Of a DNA stretch of 64,000 nucleotides, positions 48,337-56,897 are shown piece by piece. A program made the position numbers and the translations under genes. The stretch comes from JACVRW01 sp963728155 (GTDB taxonomy: Bacteria > Actinomycetota > Thermoleophilia > Solirubrobacterales > Thermoleophilaceae). The stretch is taken from positions 310,001 through 374,000 of the forward strand of contig CAVSJF010000004.1 of assembly GCA_963728155.1 (NCBI GenBank), given 5' to 3'. Numbering within the stretch: position 1 is the first letter of the stretch; the number at the start of each line of letters is the position of its first letter. Below the pieces are notes generated by a model. It did no database searches, was not told where the DNA came from, and worked only from the letters and a program-made list of their open reading frames with translations.

Positions 48337-50328
48337 GTGAGTGAACACCGTCTGCCCGAGCGCGACTGCCCATGGGTGATGCGCACCTACGCCGGCCACT
48401 CGTCGGCCCGGGAGTCCAATGCGCTCTACCGGCGCAACCTGGACAAGGGCCAGACCGGGCTCTCGGTGGCCTTCGATCTGCCCACGCAGACGGGATACGA
48501 CCCCGATCACGAGCTGTCGCGGGGGGAGGTCGGGAAGGTCGGCGTCTCGATCGCCCACAAGGGCGACATGCACGCCCTGCTCGACGGCATTCCCCTGGAC
48601 GAGATGAACACGTCGATGACGATCAACGCGACCGCGGCCTGGCTCATGGCCCTCTACCTGACGGTGGCCGAGGAGAACGGCGTAGACCGCGGCGCGCTCC
48701 AGGGTACGACCCAGAACGACATCATCAAGGAGTTCCTCTCGCGCGGCACCTACGCGTTCCCTCCCGAGCCCTCGATGCGGCTGATCGCCGACACGATCGC
48801 CTTCACGGTCGACGAGGTGCCGAAGTGGAACCCGATCAACATCTGCTCCTACCACCTGCAGGAGGCCGGTGCCACGCCGGTGCAGGAGATCGCGTACTCC
48901 CTCTCGACCGCCATGGCCGTGCTCGACCGGGTCCGCGATCGCGTGCCGAGCGAGACCTTCCCGCGCGTGTTCGGGCGCATGTCCTTCTTCGTCAACGCCG
49001 GCATCCGGTTCATAGAGGAGCACGCGAAGCTGCGCGCGATGGGACAGCTCTGGGAGGAGCTCGGGCGTGAGCGCTATGGCGTCGACGACGACCGCTACCT
49101 GCGCTTTCGCTACGGCGTCCAGGTGAACTCGCTGGGGTTGACCGAGGCCCAGCCGGAGAACAACATCATCCGCATCGTCCTCGAGGCGCTCGCGGTGACG
49201 ATGGGGCGCTCGGCGCGCGCCCGGGCGCTGCAGCTGCCGGCCTGGAACGAGGCCCTCGGCCTGCCCCGCGCCTGGGACCAGCAGTGGTCGCTGCGCATCC
49301 AGCAGATCCTGGCCTACGAGACCGACCTGCTCGAGTACCCGGACGTCTTCGAGGGCTCGAAGGTGATGGAGGCCCTGACGGGCGAGCTGGTGGCGGGCGC
49401 GCGCGAGGAGATGTCGGCCGTGGCCGAGCGCGGAGGCGCGGTGGAGGCCGTGCCCTACATGAAGACCCAGATGGTCGAGTCGCACCGCGAGCGGGTGCGC
49501 AGGATCGAGTCCGGCGAGATGAAGGTGGTGGGCCAGAACGTGTACACATCGGCGGAGCCCTCGCCGCTCCAGGAGGGCGAGGACGGTGGGATCCTGCACG
49601 TGGACGCGGCGGTCGAGCGCTCGGCGATAGAGGCCGTGGAGCAGTGGCGCTCGGGCCGGGATGAGGCGGCAGTGGAGCAGGCCCTCGCGGCGCTCACCCA
49701 GGCCGCGGGAGATCCCGAGGAGAACCTCATGCCGCCCACGTTGGTCGCGGCGCAGGCCGGGGCCACCACGGGGGAATGGGCCGGGGCGCTGCGTGACGTG
49801 TTCGGCGAGTACCGGGCGCCCACCGGGGTCGGCGACGCCGCCGCGGCTCCCTCCGACGACGCGCTGAGCGCGCTGCGCGATCGCGTCGAGCGCGTGTCCG
49901 AGGGCCTGGGCCGGCGGGTGAAGATCCTCGTGGGCAAGCCGGGCCTCGACGGCCACTCCAACGGGGCGGAGCAGATCGCCGTGCGCGCGCGCGACGCGGG
50001 CATGGACGTGGTGTACGAGGGCATCCGGCTCACGCCGGCCCGGATAGCGCGGACGGCGGTGGACGAGGGGGTGCACGTGGTGGGCCTGTCGATCCTCTCG
50101 GGCTCCCACGCCGAGCTCATCCCGATGGTGCTCGAGGAGCTCGAGGACGCGGGGGCCGAGGTCCCGGTGGTGGTGGGCGGGATCATCCCGCCCGCCGACG
50201 AGGCCGCTCTGCTCGAGGCGGGCGTGGCGCGGGTCTACACCCCGAAGGACTTCGAGGTCAGCCGCATCATGGGCGACATCGTCGACCTGGTGGCCGAACA
50301 CCACGGCGTCGCCGCGGCACCCGCTTGA
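48337..50328 (+). CDS. ecm: Ethylmalonyl-CoA mutase (B12-dependent)
   Basis: 663 residues, GTG start. Mutase barrel: SVAFDLPTQTGYDPDHELS, LDEMNTSMTINATAAWLMAL, TTQNDIIKEFLSRGTY, YHLQEAGATPVQEIAYSL. The fused C-terminal cobalamin domain has GKPGLDGHSNGAEQIAVRA (base-off motif D538-x-H540) and VVGLSILSGSH. GLDGHSNGAEQ and the single chain of about 660 residues mark Ecm/MeaA; methylmalonyl-CoA mutase carries a D-x-H-x-x-G with RGAK instead and is longer. It converts ethylmalonyl-CoA to methylsuccinyl-CoA, next step after Ccr. MeaB follows with a 4-base overlap. Confidence 0.92.
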   Translation: MSEHRLPERDCPWVMRTYAGHSSARESNALYRRNLDKGQTGLSVAFDLPTQTGYDPDHELSRGEVGKVGVSIAHKGDMHALLDGIPLDEMNTSMTINATAAWLMALYLTVAEENGVDRGALQGTTQNDIIKEFLSRGTYAFPPEPSMRLIADTIAFTVDEVPKWNPINICSYHLQEAGATPVQEIAYSLSTAMAVLDRVRDRVPSETFPRVFGRMSFFVNAGIRFIEEHAKLRAMGQLWEELGRERYGVDDDRYLRFRYGVQVNSLGLTEAQPENNIIRIVLEALAVTMGRSARARALQLPAWNEALGLPRAWDQQWSLRIQQILAYETDLLEYPDVFEGSKVMEALTGELVAGAREEMSAVAERGGAVEAVPYMKTQMVESHRERVRRIESGEMKVVGQNVYTSAEPSPLQEGEDGGILHVDAAVERSAIEAVEQWRSGRDEAAVEQALAALTQAAGDPEENLMPPTLVAAQAGATTGEWAGALRDVFGEYRAPTGVGDAAAAPSDDALSALRDRVERVSEGLGRRVKILVGKPGLDGHSNGAEQIAVRARDAGMDVVYEGIRLTPARIARTAVDEGVHVVGLSILSGSHAELIPMVLEELEDAGAEVPVVVGGIIPPADEAALLEAGVARVYTPKDFEVSRIMGDIVDLVAEHHGVAAAPA

Positions 50329-51275
50329 GCCAGTCGCCGCAGGAGCTCGGCGCGCGCCTGCGCGAGCGAGACCGCTCGGCGGCCCCGGCCGCCCTCAACC
50401 TGATCGAGGATCGCTCCGCGCGCGGGCGCGAGGCCGCCGCCTCGCTACTGGCCGAGGTCTCCCCCGCCGCCCTGGGCTACGAGGCTCCTGCTCATCTGAT
50501 AGGCGTGACCGGGCCGCCCGGTGCGGGCAAGTCGACGCTGCTCTCCGCGCTCGTGACGTTGTGGCGCGAGGGCGGGCGCACGGTCGCCGTGCTGGCGGTC
50601 GATCCGTCCTCCAAGCGCTCGGGGGGCTCGCTGCTGGCCGACCGGGTGCGCATCGAGCACGATCCGCGCGACGACGGCATCCTCATCCGGTCGACGGCCG
50701 CCGGCGGCCGGCTGGGCGGCCTGGCCGCGGCCACGCGCGAGGCGGCCGAGGCTCTCGCGGCCGCCTTTGACATCGTGGTGGTGGAGACGGTGGGCGTGGG
50801 ACAGTCGGAGACCGACGTGGAGGAGGTCTGCGACACGGTCGCCGTGGTGGTGCAGCCCGGCTCCGGCGACGTGCTGCAGTTCCTCAAGGCCGGGATCATG
50901 GAGGTACCCGACGTGCTCGTGGTGACCAAGGCCGACCTCGGCGACGCCGCCCGCCAGGCCCAGCGCGACCTGCGCTCGGCGCTGGCCGCGCTGGGCTCAC
51001 GCGACGTGCCGGTTCACGCCGTGTCCTCGATGGCGCCGCCGGAAGGGATCGACGAGCTGGCCGCCGCGCTCGAGGCCCACCGGGCCGACACGAACCTGGA
51101 CGAGCGCCGCCTGCGCTCGCGGCGCGCGTCGGCCCTACGGGAGCTGGTGGACGAGCACGGCGAGGGCGCCCTGCGTCGGATCGGCGGCCGCCGGGAAGCC
51201 GAGCGCCTGCTCAGCGCCCGGCCTCCCGGCGAATCGGTGTCCGACCTGCTCCGAGCCCTGGAGGCGAGGACATGA
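50325..51275 (+). CDS. meaB: MeaB/ArgK-type GTPase chaperone of acyl-CoA mutase
   Basis: 316 residues, TTG start overlapping the ecm stop (TTGA). P-loop GPPGAGKST (63-71), VAVLAVDPSSKRSGGSLLADRVR, RSTAAGGRLGGLAAATREA, VVETVGVGQSETDVEEVCDT, and VVTKADLGD are the G-domain motifs. It loads and protects the cobalamin cofactor of the mutase. The last part (RRIGGRREAERLLSARPPGE) is helical. A small membrane-protein gene overlaps its stop. Confidence 0.93.
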   Translation: MSQSPQELGARLRERDRSAAPAALNLIEDRSARGREAAASLLAEVSPAALGYEAPAHLIGVTGPPGAGKSTLLSALVTLWREGGRTVAVLAVDPSSKRSGGSLLADRVRIEHDPRDDGILIRSTAAGGRLGGLAAATREAAEALAAAFDIVVVETVGVGQSETDVEEVCDTVAVVVQPGSGDVLQFLKAGIMEVPDVLVVTKADLGDAARQAQRDLRSALAALGSRDVPVHAVSSMAPPEGIDELAAALEAHRADTNLDERRLRSRRASALRELVDEHGEGALRRIGGRREAERLLSARPPGESVSDLLRALEART

Positions 51276-51463
51276 CCCCCCGCAAGCGCGAGAGCCGGCC
51301 GCCGGCACCGTCGCTCCTCGGCCAGGTGGCCATCCTCCTCGCCGTGCTCGCGCTGGTCACGCTGATAGCCGAGCTGGCGGGCGCGGCCAACCTGGGCGTG
51401 GCGCTCAGCATCGGCGCGATCGCCTTCACGATCGCGCTCATGTACCTCATTGTCGGGCGCTGA
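51272..51463 (+). CDS. Small membrane protein (63 aa)
   Basis: Start overlaps the meaB stop (ATGA). Basic N-terminus (MTPRKRESRPPAPS) and two hydrophobic segments, LGQVAILLAVLALVTLIAEL and ALSIGAIAFTIALMYLIVG. Unknown role; co-transcribed with ecm and meaB. Confidence 0.6.
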   Translation: MTPRKRESRPPAPSLLGQVAILLAVLALVTLIAELAGAANLGVALSIGAIAFTIALMYLIVGR

Positions 51464-51490
51464 ACGCCGCCCGCGCCGATTGGGCGAACC

Positions 51491-52741
51491 TCAGGAGCAG
51501 GGCGAGGGGCTCGCCGCGTCCGGGCTCGGCGGCTCCGCGTAGCACCAGCCCGCCGGGCGCGGGAAGGCGCCGCTGCGCACGGGGCGCCCGCCCCTGAACT
51601 TCGAGCGGATGCCCTTCACGGACACGAGCCCGCCCCGTCCGCGCAGGCGCAGGAACAGCCACTGGTCGGCCCGCGGCAAGCCGGCCACGAGTACCCGCCC
51701 GTCGATCGACCAGGTCAACCCCTCCAGCGGGCCGAAGCCCCCGAGGCGCCTCCGCGGCGGCGCGCGGCGGCCGGTGGGCACCAGCAAGAGCTCGGTCGAG
51801 CGCGCGCCCGGGACGGAGGCGATCACCGCCAGGCGGCGGCCGCCCGGGGCGAGGGCCGATTCGCTGGCGACCAGCCCGCGTTCCAGCGGGATGCTGCGCA
51901 GCGGCCGCCCGCGAGCGTCGTAGACGCGCACGCTGCGCGCTGACACCGCGATCAGGCGCCGGCCCCCCGCGCTCCACCACAACTGGCGCGGGACGGGTCC
52001 GGGCGGAGTCCGGCCGACCAGCGACCGCGGCCGTCCTGCCGGATCGGCCGGTGCGATGAAGACACGGCGCCCGCGCGCGTAGGCCAGGACCTGACGGTTG
52101 ACCGGCCGCCCGGGCTGCCACGCCGGCGCCGCCGCGCTCACGCCTCGTCGCAGCAACCAGCTCTCGGAGTTGTCCCCCACCGCTACGTAGAGGTCGCGGC
52201 CGCTTCGATAGGCGATGCGAAAGCCGTCGGGCGACCAGCGCGGCGTGGCCACCCGGGCCGGCGCGACCCGCGTCCAGCGCTCCTCACCGTCGGGCTCGAG
52301 CGCGGTCAGCCGCCTGCCCTCCGCCGCGATCACGAACAGGCCGCCGGGCGACCACGCGGCATCGCCAAAGGCGCCGAGGCGCCTGCGCGCCCCGTCGTCG
52401 CCCACAACCCATGGCCCGCTCTCGGCCACCACCAGCAGGCGCCCCTTGGCCGGCAGCGAGGCCAGCGCGGAGCGGGTGGCCTCGGGCGCGGGGGTCACCA
52501 CATCCCCGATCCAGTCGCCCACCTTCGCGCCGGCCGGAGTCAGCAACAGTCCGAGCAGCAGTGCCGCGCTGGCCAGCGCGACGGCGATCCGCGGCCCGCG
52601 CCGGCGCCGGCTCGTCGCGGGACGAGCGGCGTGGTCGGCCGCGACCAAGTGCCAGGCCCGCCGCTCGGCGTCGGCGGCGCGAGGCGGGCGGGCTGCGTGC
52701 AGCTCGTCGCGCAGCCGGCGCTCGAGCTCCGTGCGCCTCAC
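51491..52741 (-). CDS. Membrane-anchored propeller protein, probable anti-sigma partner
   Basis: 416 residues. GTG start overlaps the ECF sigma stop (GTGA). N-terminal 48 residues are charged (RRTELERRLRDELHAARPPR), then one helix (IAVALASAALLLGLLLTPAGA), then repeats rich in W and beta strands that look like a WD40/TolB-type propeller (AWSPGGLFVIAAEG, RWSPDGFRIAYRSG, LTWSIDGRVLVAGL). A short N-terminal cytoplasmic part plus TM plus an outside sensor is the anti-sigma layout; a zinc anti-sigma motif (HxxxCxxC) is not seen. Function inferred from pairing. Confidence 0.72.
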   Translation of the reverse strand: MRRTELERRLRDELHAARPPRAADAERRAWHLVAADHAARPATSRRRRGPRIAVALASAALLLGLLLTPAGAKVGDWIGDVVTPAPEATRSALASLPAKGRLLVVAESGPWVVGDDGARRRLGAFGDAAWSPGGLFVIAAEGRRLTALEPDGEERWTRVAPARVATPRWSPDGFRIAYRSGRDLYVAVGDNSESWLLRRGVSAAAPAWQPGRPVNRQVLAYARGRRVFIAPADPAGRPRSLVGRTPPGPVPRQLWWSAGGRRLIAVSARSVRVYDARGRPLRSIPLERGLVASESALAPGGRRLAVIASVPGARSTELLLVPTGRRAPPRRRLGGFGPLEGLTWSIDGRVLVAGLPRADQWLFLRLRGRGGLVSVKGIRSKFRGGRPVRSGAFPRPAGWCYAEPPSPDAASPSPCS

Positions 52742-53346
52742 GAGGCCCCCTCCCCCTGATCCAGCTCCAGCGCGAGGCGGTCGAGCGCGCGGCGCAGACG
52801 GGAATTGACCGTGCCGCGCGGAACCTCGAGCAGCTTGGCGATTTCGCCGGGCGTGTACTCGAGCAGGTGGCGCAGCACCACGGCCGCCCGCTGGTCGGGA
52901 TCCAGTGCGCCCAGCGCGGCGATCACATCGTCCGACCATCCCGGCGGGCGAGCGGGCGGGGCCTCGCGCTCGGCCGGCTCGGCCACCTCGCGACGGAGGG
53001 TTCTCGCCCGCGACCAGTCGATCGCGCGGTTGACCACGATGCGGTGCAGCCATGGCCCGAAGGGGCGGCGGCGATCGAAGCGGTCGAGCGCGCGGATCGC
53101 CGCCAGGAAGGCCTCTTGGGCGATGTCCTCGGCCGCCGCGCCGTCCTGCACGATCAGAAAGGCCGCGCGGTGGGCGCGGCTCCAGTGGGCACGAAACAGG
53201 GCCTCCATCGCCTCGTGCGACCCGGCCTGCGCCGCGCGGATCCAGGCGCGCTCCTGCCGTCCCGAGGGCCACTCAGGGAGCTCGCGCCCCGAGCGGGCCG
53301 CCGCGGTGAGATCGATTGCCGATGCGCGTGTCAGGGCAGCCACCAT
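52738..53346 (-). CDS. ECF RNA polymerase sigma factor
   Basis: 202 residues. Region 2: MEALFRAHWSRAHRAAFLIV, DGAAAEDIAQEAFLAAIRAL, RRPFGPWLHRIVVNRAIDW; region 4: ALDPDQRAAVVLRHLLEYTP, EIAKLLEVPRGTVNSRLRRALD. The N-terminal 40 residues are extra and basic. Its target regulon cannot be read here; its own promoter is not clear. Co-transcribed with the membrane propeller gene. Confidence 0.92.
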   Translation of the reverse strand: MVAALTRASAIDLTAAARSGRELPEWPSGRQERAWIRAAQAGSHEAMEALFRAHWSRAHRAAFLIVQDGAAAEDIAQEAFLAAIRALDRFDRRRPFGPWLHRIVVNRAIDWSRARTLRREVAEPAEREAPPARPPGWSDDVIAALGALDPDQRAAVVLRHLLEYTPGEIAKLLEVPRGTVNSRLRRALDRLALELDQGEGAS

Positions 53347-53414
53347 CCTCCTCGCTCACCCCCATACGGGCAACCGAGCTCGAGAGGTCCCGCCCTTGGC
53401 CGGTTTGACCCGGT

Positions 53415-54150
53415 TCAGCCGGCTGCGACGGCTGCGCGGGCGCGGGCGAGCGCCGCAGCCGCCTCGGCGCCGGTGGGGAATTCCGCCGTGCCGCCCCCGC
53501 GCAGCGTCAGCGCCCGGTGCACGGGCCCGGGGTCGGACAGCCGCTGGGCCGCCCACTCGGCGGCGTCGCGCTTGGACGCCCAATCCCCCACCTCGGCGTA
53601 GTGCCAGGCGCGGCAGGCGGCGAGGATGCTCGCCGCGTGATCGGGCTCCTCCGTGTCAAACCACTCGAGCGCCGACCTGAGCGCCTCGAGCACTGCGGGC
53701 CGAGGGATCTCACCGAGCATCGTGTGGAGGGGCGGACCCGCGAGCGGCGTGCTGCGCTCGCGTGCGATCGCCAGGTCGAGCAGGAACCAGTGAGCGGCCT
53801 CCGCCCCGGGGTCGAGGCCCACGTGGTCGGACGTGCCCTCGCCGGTGTTGAAATTGAGCTCGAACGGCAGCGGCCAGAAGGGCTCGGCCAGCAGGTCACG
53901 CCGGTAGACGACGAGCTCGAGCTTGCGTGCCGGGCAGGGCAGCCGTGAGTGGCTGAGCTGCTCGGCCAGCGAACGAGCCGACCGCTCGCCCATGGCGCGC
54001 TCGACCACCACCGCGACGTCGACGTCGCTGACCCCGGGCTCGATACCAGCCCGCGCCGGCCGAGCCCACCAGCGTCACGGCGACAAGCGACGGCCCGAGC
54101 TCGGCGCCGGCCTGCGAAGTCAACGCGTCGAGGTAGGAGCCCAACTCCAT
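53415..54150 (-). CDS. AadA-like nucleotidyltransferase with DUF4111-type C-terminal domain (frameshift near 54037)
   Basis: About 245 residues. N-terminus ELGSYLDALTSQAGAELGPS and VAVTLVGSAGAGWY give the nucleotidyltransferase GS motif; after one slipped base the next frame provides SDVDVAVVVERAMGE, the two Asp that bind metal. The C-terminal part (AHWFLLDLAIARERSTPLAG, ASILAACRAWHYAEVGDW, KRDAAEWAAQRL) is the DUF4111-like helical domain of AadA-type aminoglycoside adenylyltransferases. Whether it gives resistance cannot be said. Confidence 0.75.
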
Positions 54151-54374
54151 GACCGCGGAGCCTAGGCTGAAGGAGGCCCTAAATGCCGAGCGGGCGGACC
54201 GCTGTGGCGGTCCGCCCGTTCGATCGTTCCCCTATGTGGCTCCGCGAACGGAGCTATGTTTGGCCTGGTGGCTGGGCGCAGAAGTGAACGAACGGTCTGC
54301 GCGGCTCGGTAGGCCTGCGCCAGCATCGCCTCTCGGCCTGCTGGGCCGCCCGGGGTAATCGACAGGTGCGCGAG
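54151..54374. other. 224-bp gap with two strong hairpins
   Basis: At 54191-54202 and 54207-54218 a perfect 12-bp stem (CGGGCGGACCGC with its complement, loop TGTG), extended by three further pairs to 54188-54221; at 54239-54254 a 6-bp stem GCTCCG with loop CGAA. The first could terminate the minus-strand ArsR-SRPBCC operon. No open frame is convincing in the gap; a small RNA is possible. Confidence 0.55.
54188..54221 (-). terminator. Strong hairpin, terminator candidate for the SRPBCC operon
   Basis: A 12-bp perfect stem of GC pairs with a TGTG loop and three more pairs (one G-T). No T run; high-GC actinobacteria often lack one. It lies about 155 bases beyond the SRPBCC stop on the minus strand. 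Confidence 0.55.
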
Positions 54375-54818
54375 TTACTGAAGGGGAACTGCGCAGGTCG
54401 CGCGGTAGGCCTCGATCACGCCGCTCCAGCCCTTGCGGTTGCGCTCGCGCCGCTCGGGACCCTCGGCGCCCAGGCGCTCCCATCCGCGGTGCACGATCCT
54501 CACGTCGGTCTGTTCTCCCGACGGGATGAAGCTCACCTCAACCTCGGTGGCGTCGGCGCGGTCGAAGCGCAGGTGCCACAGGTAGGTCAGCCGCAGAGGG
54601 GGCTCCCACACGAGTACCTCGCCCCAGTCATGCTCTTCGCCGGAGGACGTGCGTTCATAGATGCGGCCGCCCGGGTGCGGCTCGAAGAAAACCGACAGGC
54701 CGGGCTCGGCGGACACGGAGTGGCCATGGGGCCACCACAGCGACGTGCGCCGAGCCCATGTCTCGAAGGCGCGCTCGGGCGCACAGTCGACGCTGAACTC
54801 GAGCTGCAACGGCTCCAT
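54375..54818 (-). CDS. SRPBCC / AHSA1-like domain protein
   Basis: 147 residues, starting MEPLQLEFSVDCAPERAFE at 54818. LWWPHGHSVSAEPGLSVFFE, WGEVLVWEPPLRLTYLWHLR and TEVEVSFIPSGEQTDVRIVH are AHSA1-family segments, with a C-terminal helix (GWSGVIEAYRATCA). The start overlaps the ArsR stop by one base (TGATG). As in the first operon, an SRPBCC protein is paired with an ArsR regulator; the two sets are not close copies. Confidence 0.87.
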   Translation of the reverse strand: MEPLQLEFSVDCAPERAFETWARRTSLWWPHGHSVSAEPGLSVFFEPHPGGRIYERTSSGEEHDWGEVLVWEPPLRLTYLWHLRFDRADATEVEVSFIPSGEQTDVRIVHRGWERLGAEGPERRERNRKGWSGVIEAYRATCAVPLQ

Positions 54819-55141
54819 CAGCGCGGATCGGAGGCGCGGTTGTCCGCGGCCAGGCGAAAGCGCGCCGCCGCCTCGCCCCATACCTGCTCCAGGTAGGCGC
54901 GAACGGCTTCGATGCCCTCGTCGTGCAGGCTGTAGAGCCGCCGGGTGCCCTCCGCGCGGTCGTTCACCAACCCGGCCTCCTTTAGCAGCCTGAGGTGGCG
55001 CGAGACCGCGGGCCGGCTGATCGGCAGCTCGCCCGCAAGATCCCCCACCGAGCGGTCGCCGTCCCCCAGAAGCTCGACGATCGCGCGGCGGTGGGGATCA
55101 CCAAGCGCGTCGAAGGGGTCTCCCCGGAGTGCGTCCAACAC
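54818..55141 (-). CDS. ArsR-family winged-helix repressor
   Basis: 107 residues. FDALGDPHRRAIVELLGDGD, the recognition helix SVGDLAGELPISRPAVSRHLRL, and the wing NDRAEGTRRLYSLH are ArsR-type. No metal cysteines. It heads a two-gene operon and is divergent from another SRPBCC-domain gene; both may be controlled from the short region between. Confidence 0.9.
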   Translation of the reverse strand: MLDALRGDPFDALGDPHRRAIVELLGDGDRSVGDLAGELPISRPAVSRHLRLLKEAGLVNDRAEGTRRLYSLHDEGIEAVRAYLEQVWGEAAARFRLAADNRASDPR

Positions 55142-55161
55142 AACGCGGGTAGAGTAGCCAA

Positions 55162-55172
55162 ACCGTTACGGT
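55162..55172. promoter_or_regulatory. Small palindrome in ArsR/SRPBCC divergent space
   Basis: ACCGT-T-ACGGT is a perfect 5+1+5 palindrome in the 60 bases between the two divergent genes; the two GTTACG elements nearby add some direct repetition. Operator candidate, weaker than the one at 4836. A GAAGGGAG ribosome-binding site follows before the plus-strand GTG. Confidence 0.4.
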
Positions 55173-55201
55173 CACAATTTAGTTACGAAGGGAGCGGAAC
55201 C

Positions 55202-55624
55202 GTGGAATACCGAACCGATGCGCTGATCGAGGCCGACCCGGACCGCATCTGGCCGATCCTCGTCGACACGGGATCCTGGCCGGCCTGGGACTCGGGCGTG
55301 GCGAGGGTCGAGGGCCACGTGGCCCTGGGCGAGAGGATCAAGGTCACCTCCGAGGTGAACCCCGGCCGCGCCTTCCCGGTCAAGGTGGTCGAGCTCGAAG
55401 CGGGCCGGCGCATGACCTGGAAGGGCGGCATGCCGCTCGGCCTGTTCAAGGGCCTGCGGACCTACGAGCTAGCGCCCGAGGCCGCCGGGAACACCCGATT
55501 CACCATGGAGGAGCGCTTCAGCGGGCCCCTGCTCCCGATCATCGGCCGCTCGATCCCGGACCTCGGCCCCAGCTTCGAGCAATTCGCGCGCGGTCTCAAG
55601 CAGAGGGTGGAGCGGGGGAGCTAG
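55202..55624 (+). CDS. SRPBCC-family polyketide-cyclase-like protein
   Basis: 140 residues, GTG start with a nearby AAGGGAG. The fold shows in VEYRTDALIEADPDRIWPIL, SWPAWDSGVARVEGHVALGE and YELAPEAAGNTRFTMEERFS. It lacks the AHSA1 tail and belongs to the polyketide-cyclase/START-like group. Its 3' end overlaps a small convergent gene by 29 bases. Confidence 0.83.
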   Translation: MEYRTDALIEADPDRIWPILVDTGSWPAWDSGVARVEGHVALGERIKVTSEVNPGRAFPVKVVELEAGRRMTWKGGMPLGLFKGLRTYELAPEAAGNTRFTMEERFSGPLLPIIGRSIPDLGPSFEQFARGLKQRVERGS

Positions 55625-55844
55625 CCAGCGCAAGGACCTCGAACGCGGACAGGGGACTGATCACGTTGCCGTCGAGGTCGCGCATCTCCATCCGCAGGCC
55701 ACCGTTGTCGTCGATCTCGAAATGAACCTCACGGCCCTGGCTCTGTAGGTCGTCCCAGACCCGCGCCGCATCGTCCACTTCGCGCCAAACTCTGCGAGGG
55801 GGCCATTCGGGCTTGCCGTGCGCCGGGAATTTCATGCTGTCCAT
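55596..55844 (-). CDS. Small protein of unknown function (82 aa)
   Basis: MKFPAHGKPEWPPRRVWREV, VHFEIDDNGGLRMEMRDLDG and VISPLSAFEVLALA suggest a compact alpha/beta protein. The overlap of 29 bases with the convergent SRPBCC gene is real in either frame. Not recognised. Confidence 0.55.
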   Translation of the reverse strand: MDSMKFPAHGKPEWPPRRVWREVDDAARVWDDLQSQGREVHFEIDDNGGLRMEMRDLDGNVISPLSAFEVLALASSPAPPSA

Positions 55845-55926
55845 GCTGCCTCGATGGTCGGTCAGAACCGCGCGATCTTGAGGAGCAGCCTCAGTCGGGC
55901 AGCGGTTTTGCCCCGCTGTTTGCGGA

Positions 55927-55973
55927 ATTACCGCGAATCGGGGATGTAGCCGCGATTACCCCGAACCGGGGAT
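55927..55973 (+). repeat. Two near-identical 19-bp repeats upstream of a sigma gene
   Basis: ATTACCGCGAATCGGGGAT (55927-55945) and ATTACCCCGAACCGGGGAT (55955-55973) agree at 17 of 19 positions, 28 bases apart, about 80 bases before the sigma start at 56051. The second contains a CCCCG-AAC-CGGGG hairpin. Candidate binding sites for a regulator of this gene. Confidence 0.5.
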
Positions 55974-56050
55974 CACGAGGGGTGGGCGGATACCCGATCC
56001 CTGCTTCGACCCGTCGTTTTGTTCCCCCGCCATTCAGGAGGCTCCCGCAG

Positions 56051-56866
56051 ATGACAACCGACACCCGCAGGGACCATCACCGTCCCACTGCGGAGCAGTC
56101 GTTCGCCCTCTGGGAGCAGTACAAGGCCAGCGGCGACCTCTCGCTGAGGAACCGCCTGGTCCTGACCTACGTCCCGCTGGTCAAGCACATCGTCTACAAG
56201 AAGCTGCGCGAGCTGCCCGCCTCCTGCGAGGTCGAGGATCTGATCTCGTGCGGCATCGAGTCGCTAATCCCCGCCATCGACCGCTACGACCCGGCGAAGG
56301 GCGCTGCGCTCGAGCCCTACCTCTGGACCCGCATCCACGGCTCGGTGCTCGACGAGCTGCGCCGGCGCGACTGGGCGCCCCGCTCCCTGCGCCGCCTGGA
56401 GCGCGACCTCAAGCATGCGCGGGAGACGTTCACCGGCGTACACGGGCGCCCGCCCGCTCTCCACGAGCTGGCCGACGCGATGAACATGACCCCCTCCGAG
56501 CTGCGCGACAAGGAGCAGGAGATCCAGAACTCGGATCTGACCTCGCTCTCGTCGCTGGTGGTGACCGAGGGCGAGACCGCCATCGAGCTGATCGACACGC
56601 TTGAGGCCGACGACCTCTCGACAGATCCCGAGCACATGGCCGGCTGGGACGAGGCCAAGCAGAAGTTCCGGCGCGCCTTCGAACAGCTGCCCGAGCGCGA
56701 GCGCGAGGTGGCCATCCTTCTCTACGTGAAGAACCTCACCCTGCGTGAGATCGGCGAGGTGCTCGACGTGTCCGAGAGCCGCGTCTCCCAGATCCACTCG
56801 CAGCTCAAGCGGCGCATCCGCGCCCGCCTGGACTCCGAGACGCTGCTGTTCACCGAAGTCGCCTGA
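56051..56866 (+). CDS. FliA/WhiG-family RNA polymerase sigma factor
   Basis: 271 residues, with a strong AGGAGG ten bases before the ATG. Region 2: LTYVPLVKHIVYKKLRELPA, DLISCGIESLIPAIDRYDPA, YLWTRIHGSVLDELRRRDWA; region 3: GRPPALHELADAMNMTP; region 4: ALPEREREVAILLYVKNLTL-like segment and REIGEVLDVSESRVSQIHSQ. Sigma-28/WhiG group members drive flagellar or developmental genes; no flagellar gene is near, so the regulon is unknown. Confidence 0.93.
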   Translation: MTTDTRRDHHRPTAEQSFALWEQYKASGDLSLRNRLVLTYVPLVKHIVYKKLRELPASCEVEDLISCGIESLIPAIDRYDPAKGAALEPYLWTRIHGSVLDELRRRDWAPRSLRRLERDLKHARETFTGVHGRPPALHELADAMNMTPSELRDKEQEIQNSDLTSLSSLVVTEGETAIELIDTLEADDLSTDPEHMAGWDEAKQKFRRAFEQLPEREREVAILLYVKNLTLREIGEVLDVSESRVSQIHSQLKRRIRARLDSETLLFTEVA

Positions 56867-56897
56867 GCCCGGCTGCGGCCGGTACCCTCGGCAGAGG

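Noticed and set aside
48337..50328. Methylmalonyl-CoA mutase
   Set aside because: The B12 motif GLDGHSNGAEQ, single chain of 663 residues and ccr nearby fit ethylmalonyl-CoA mutase better.
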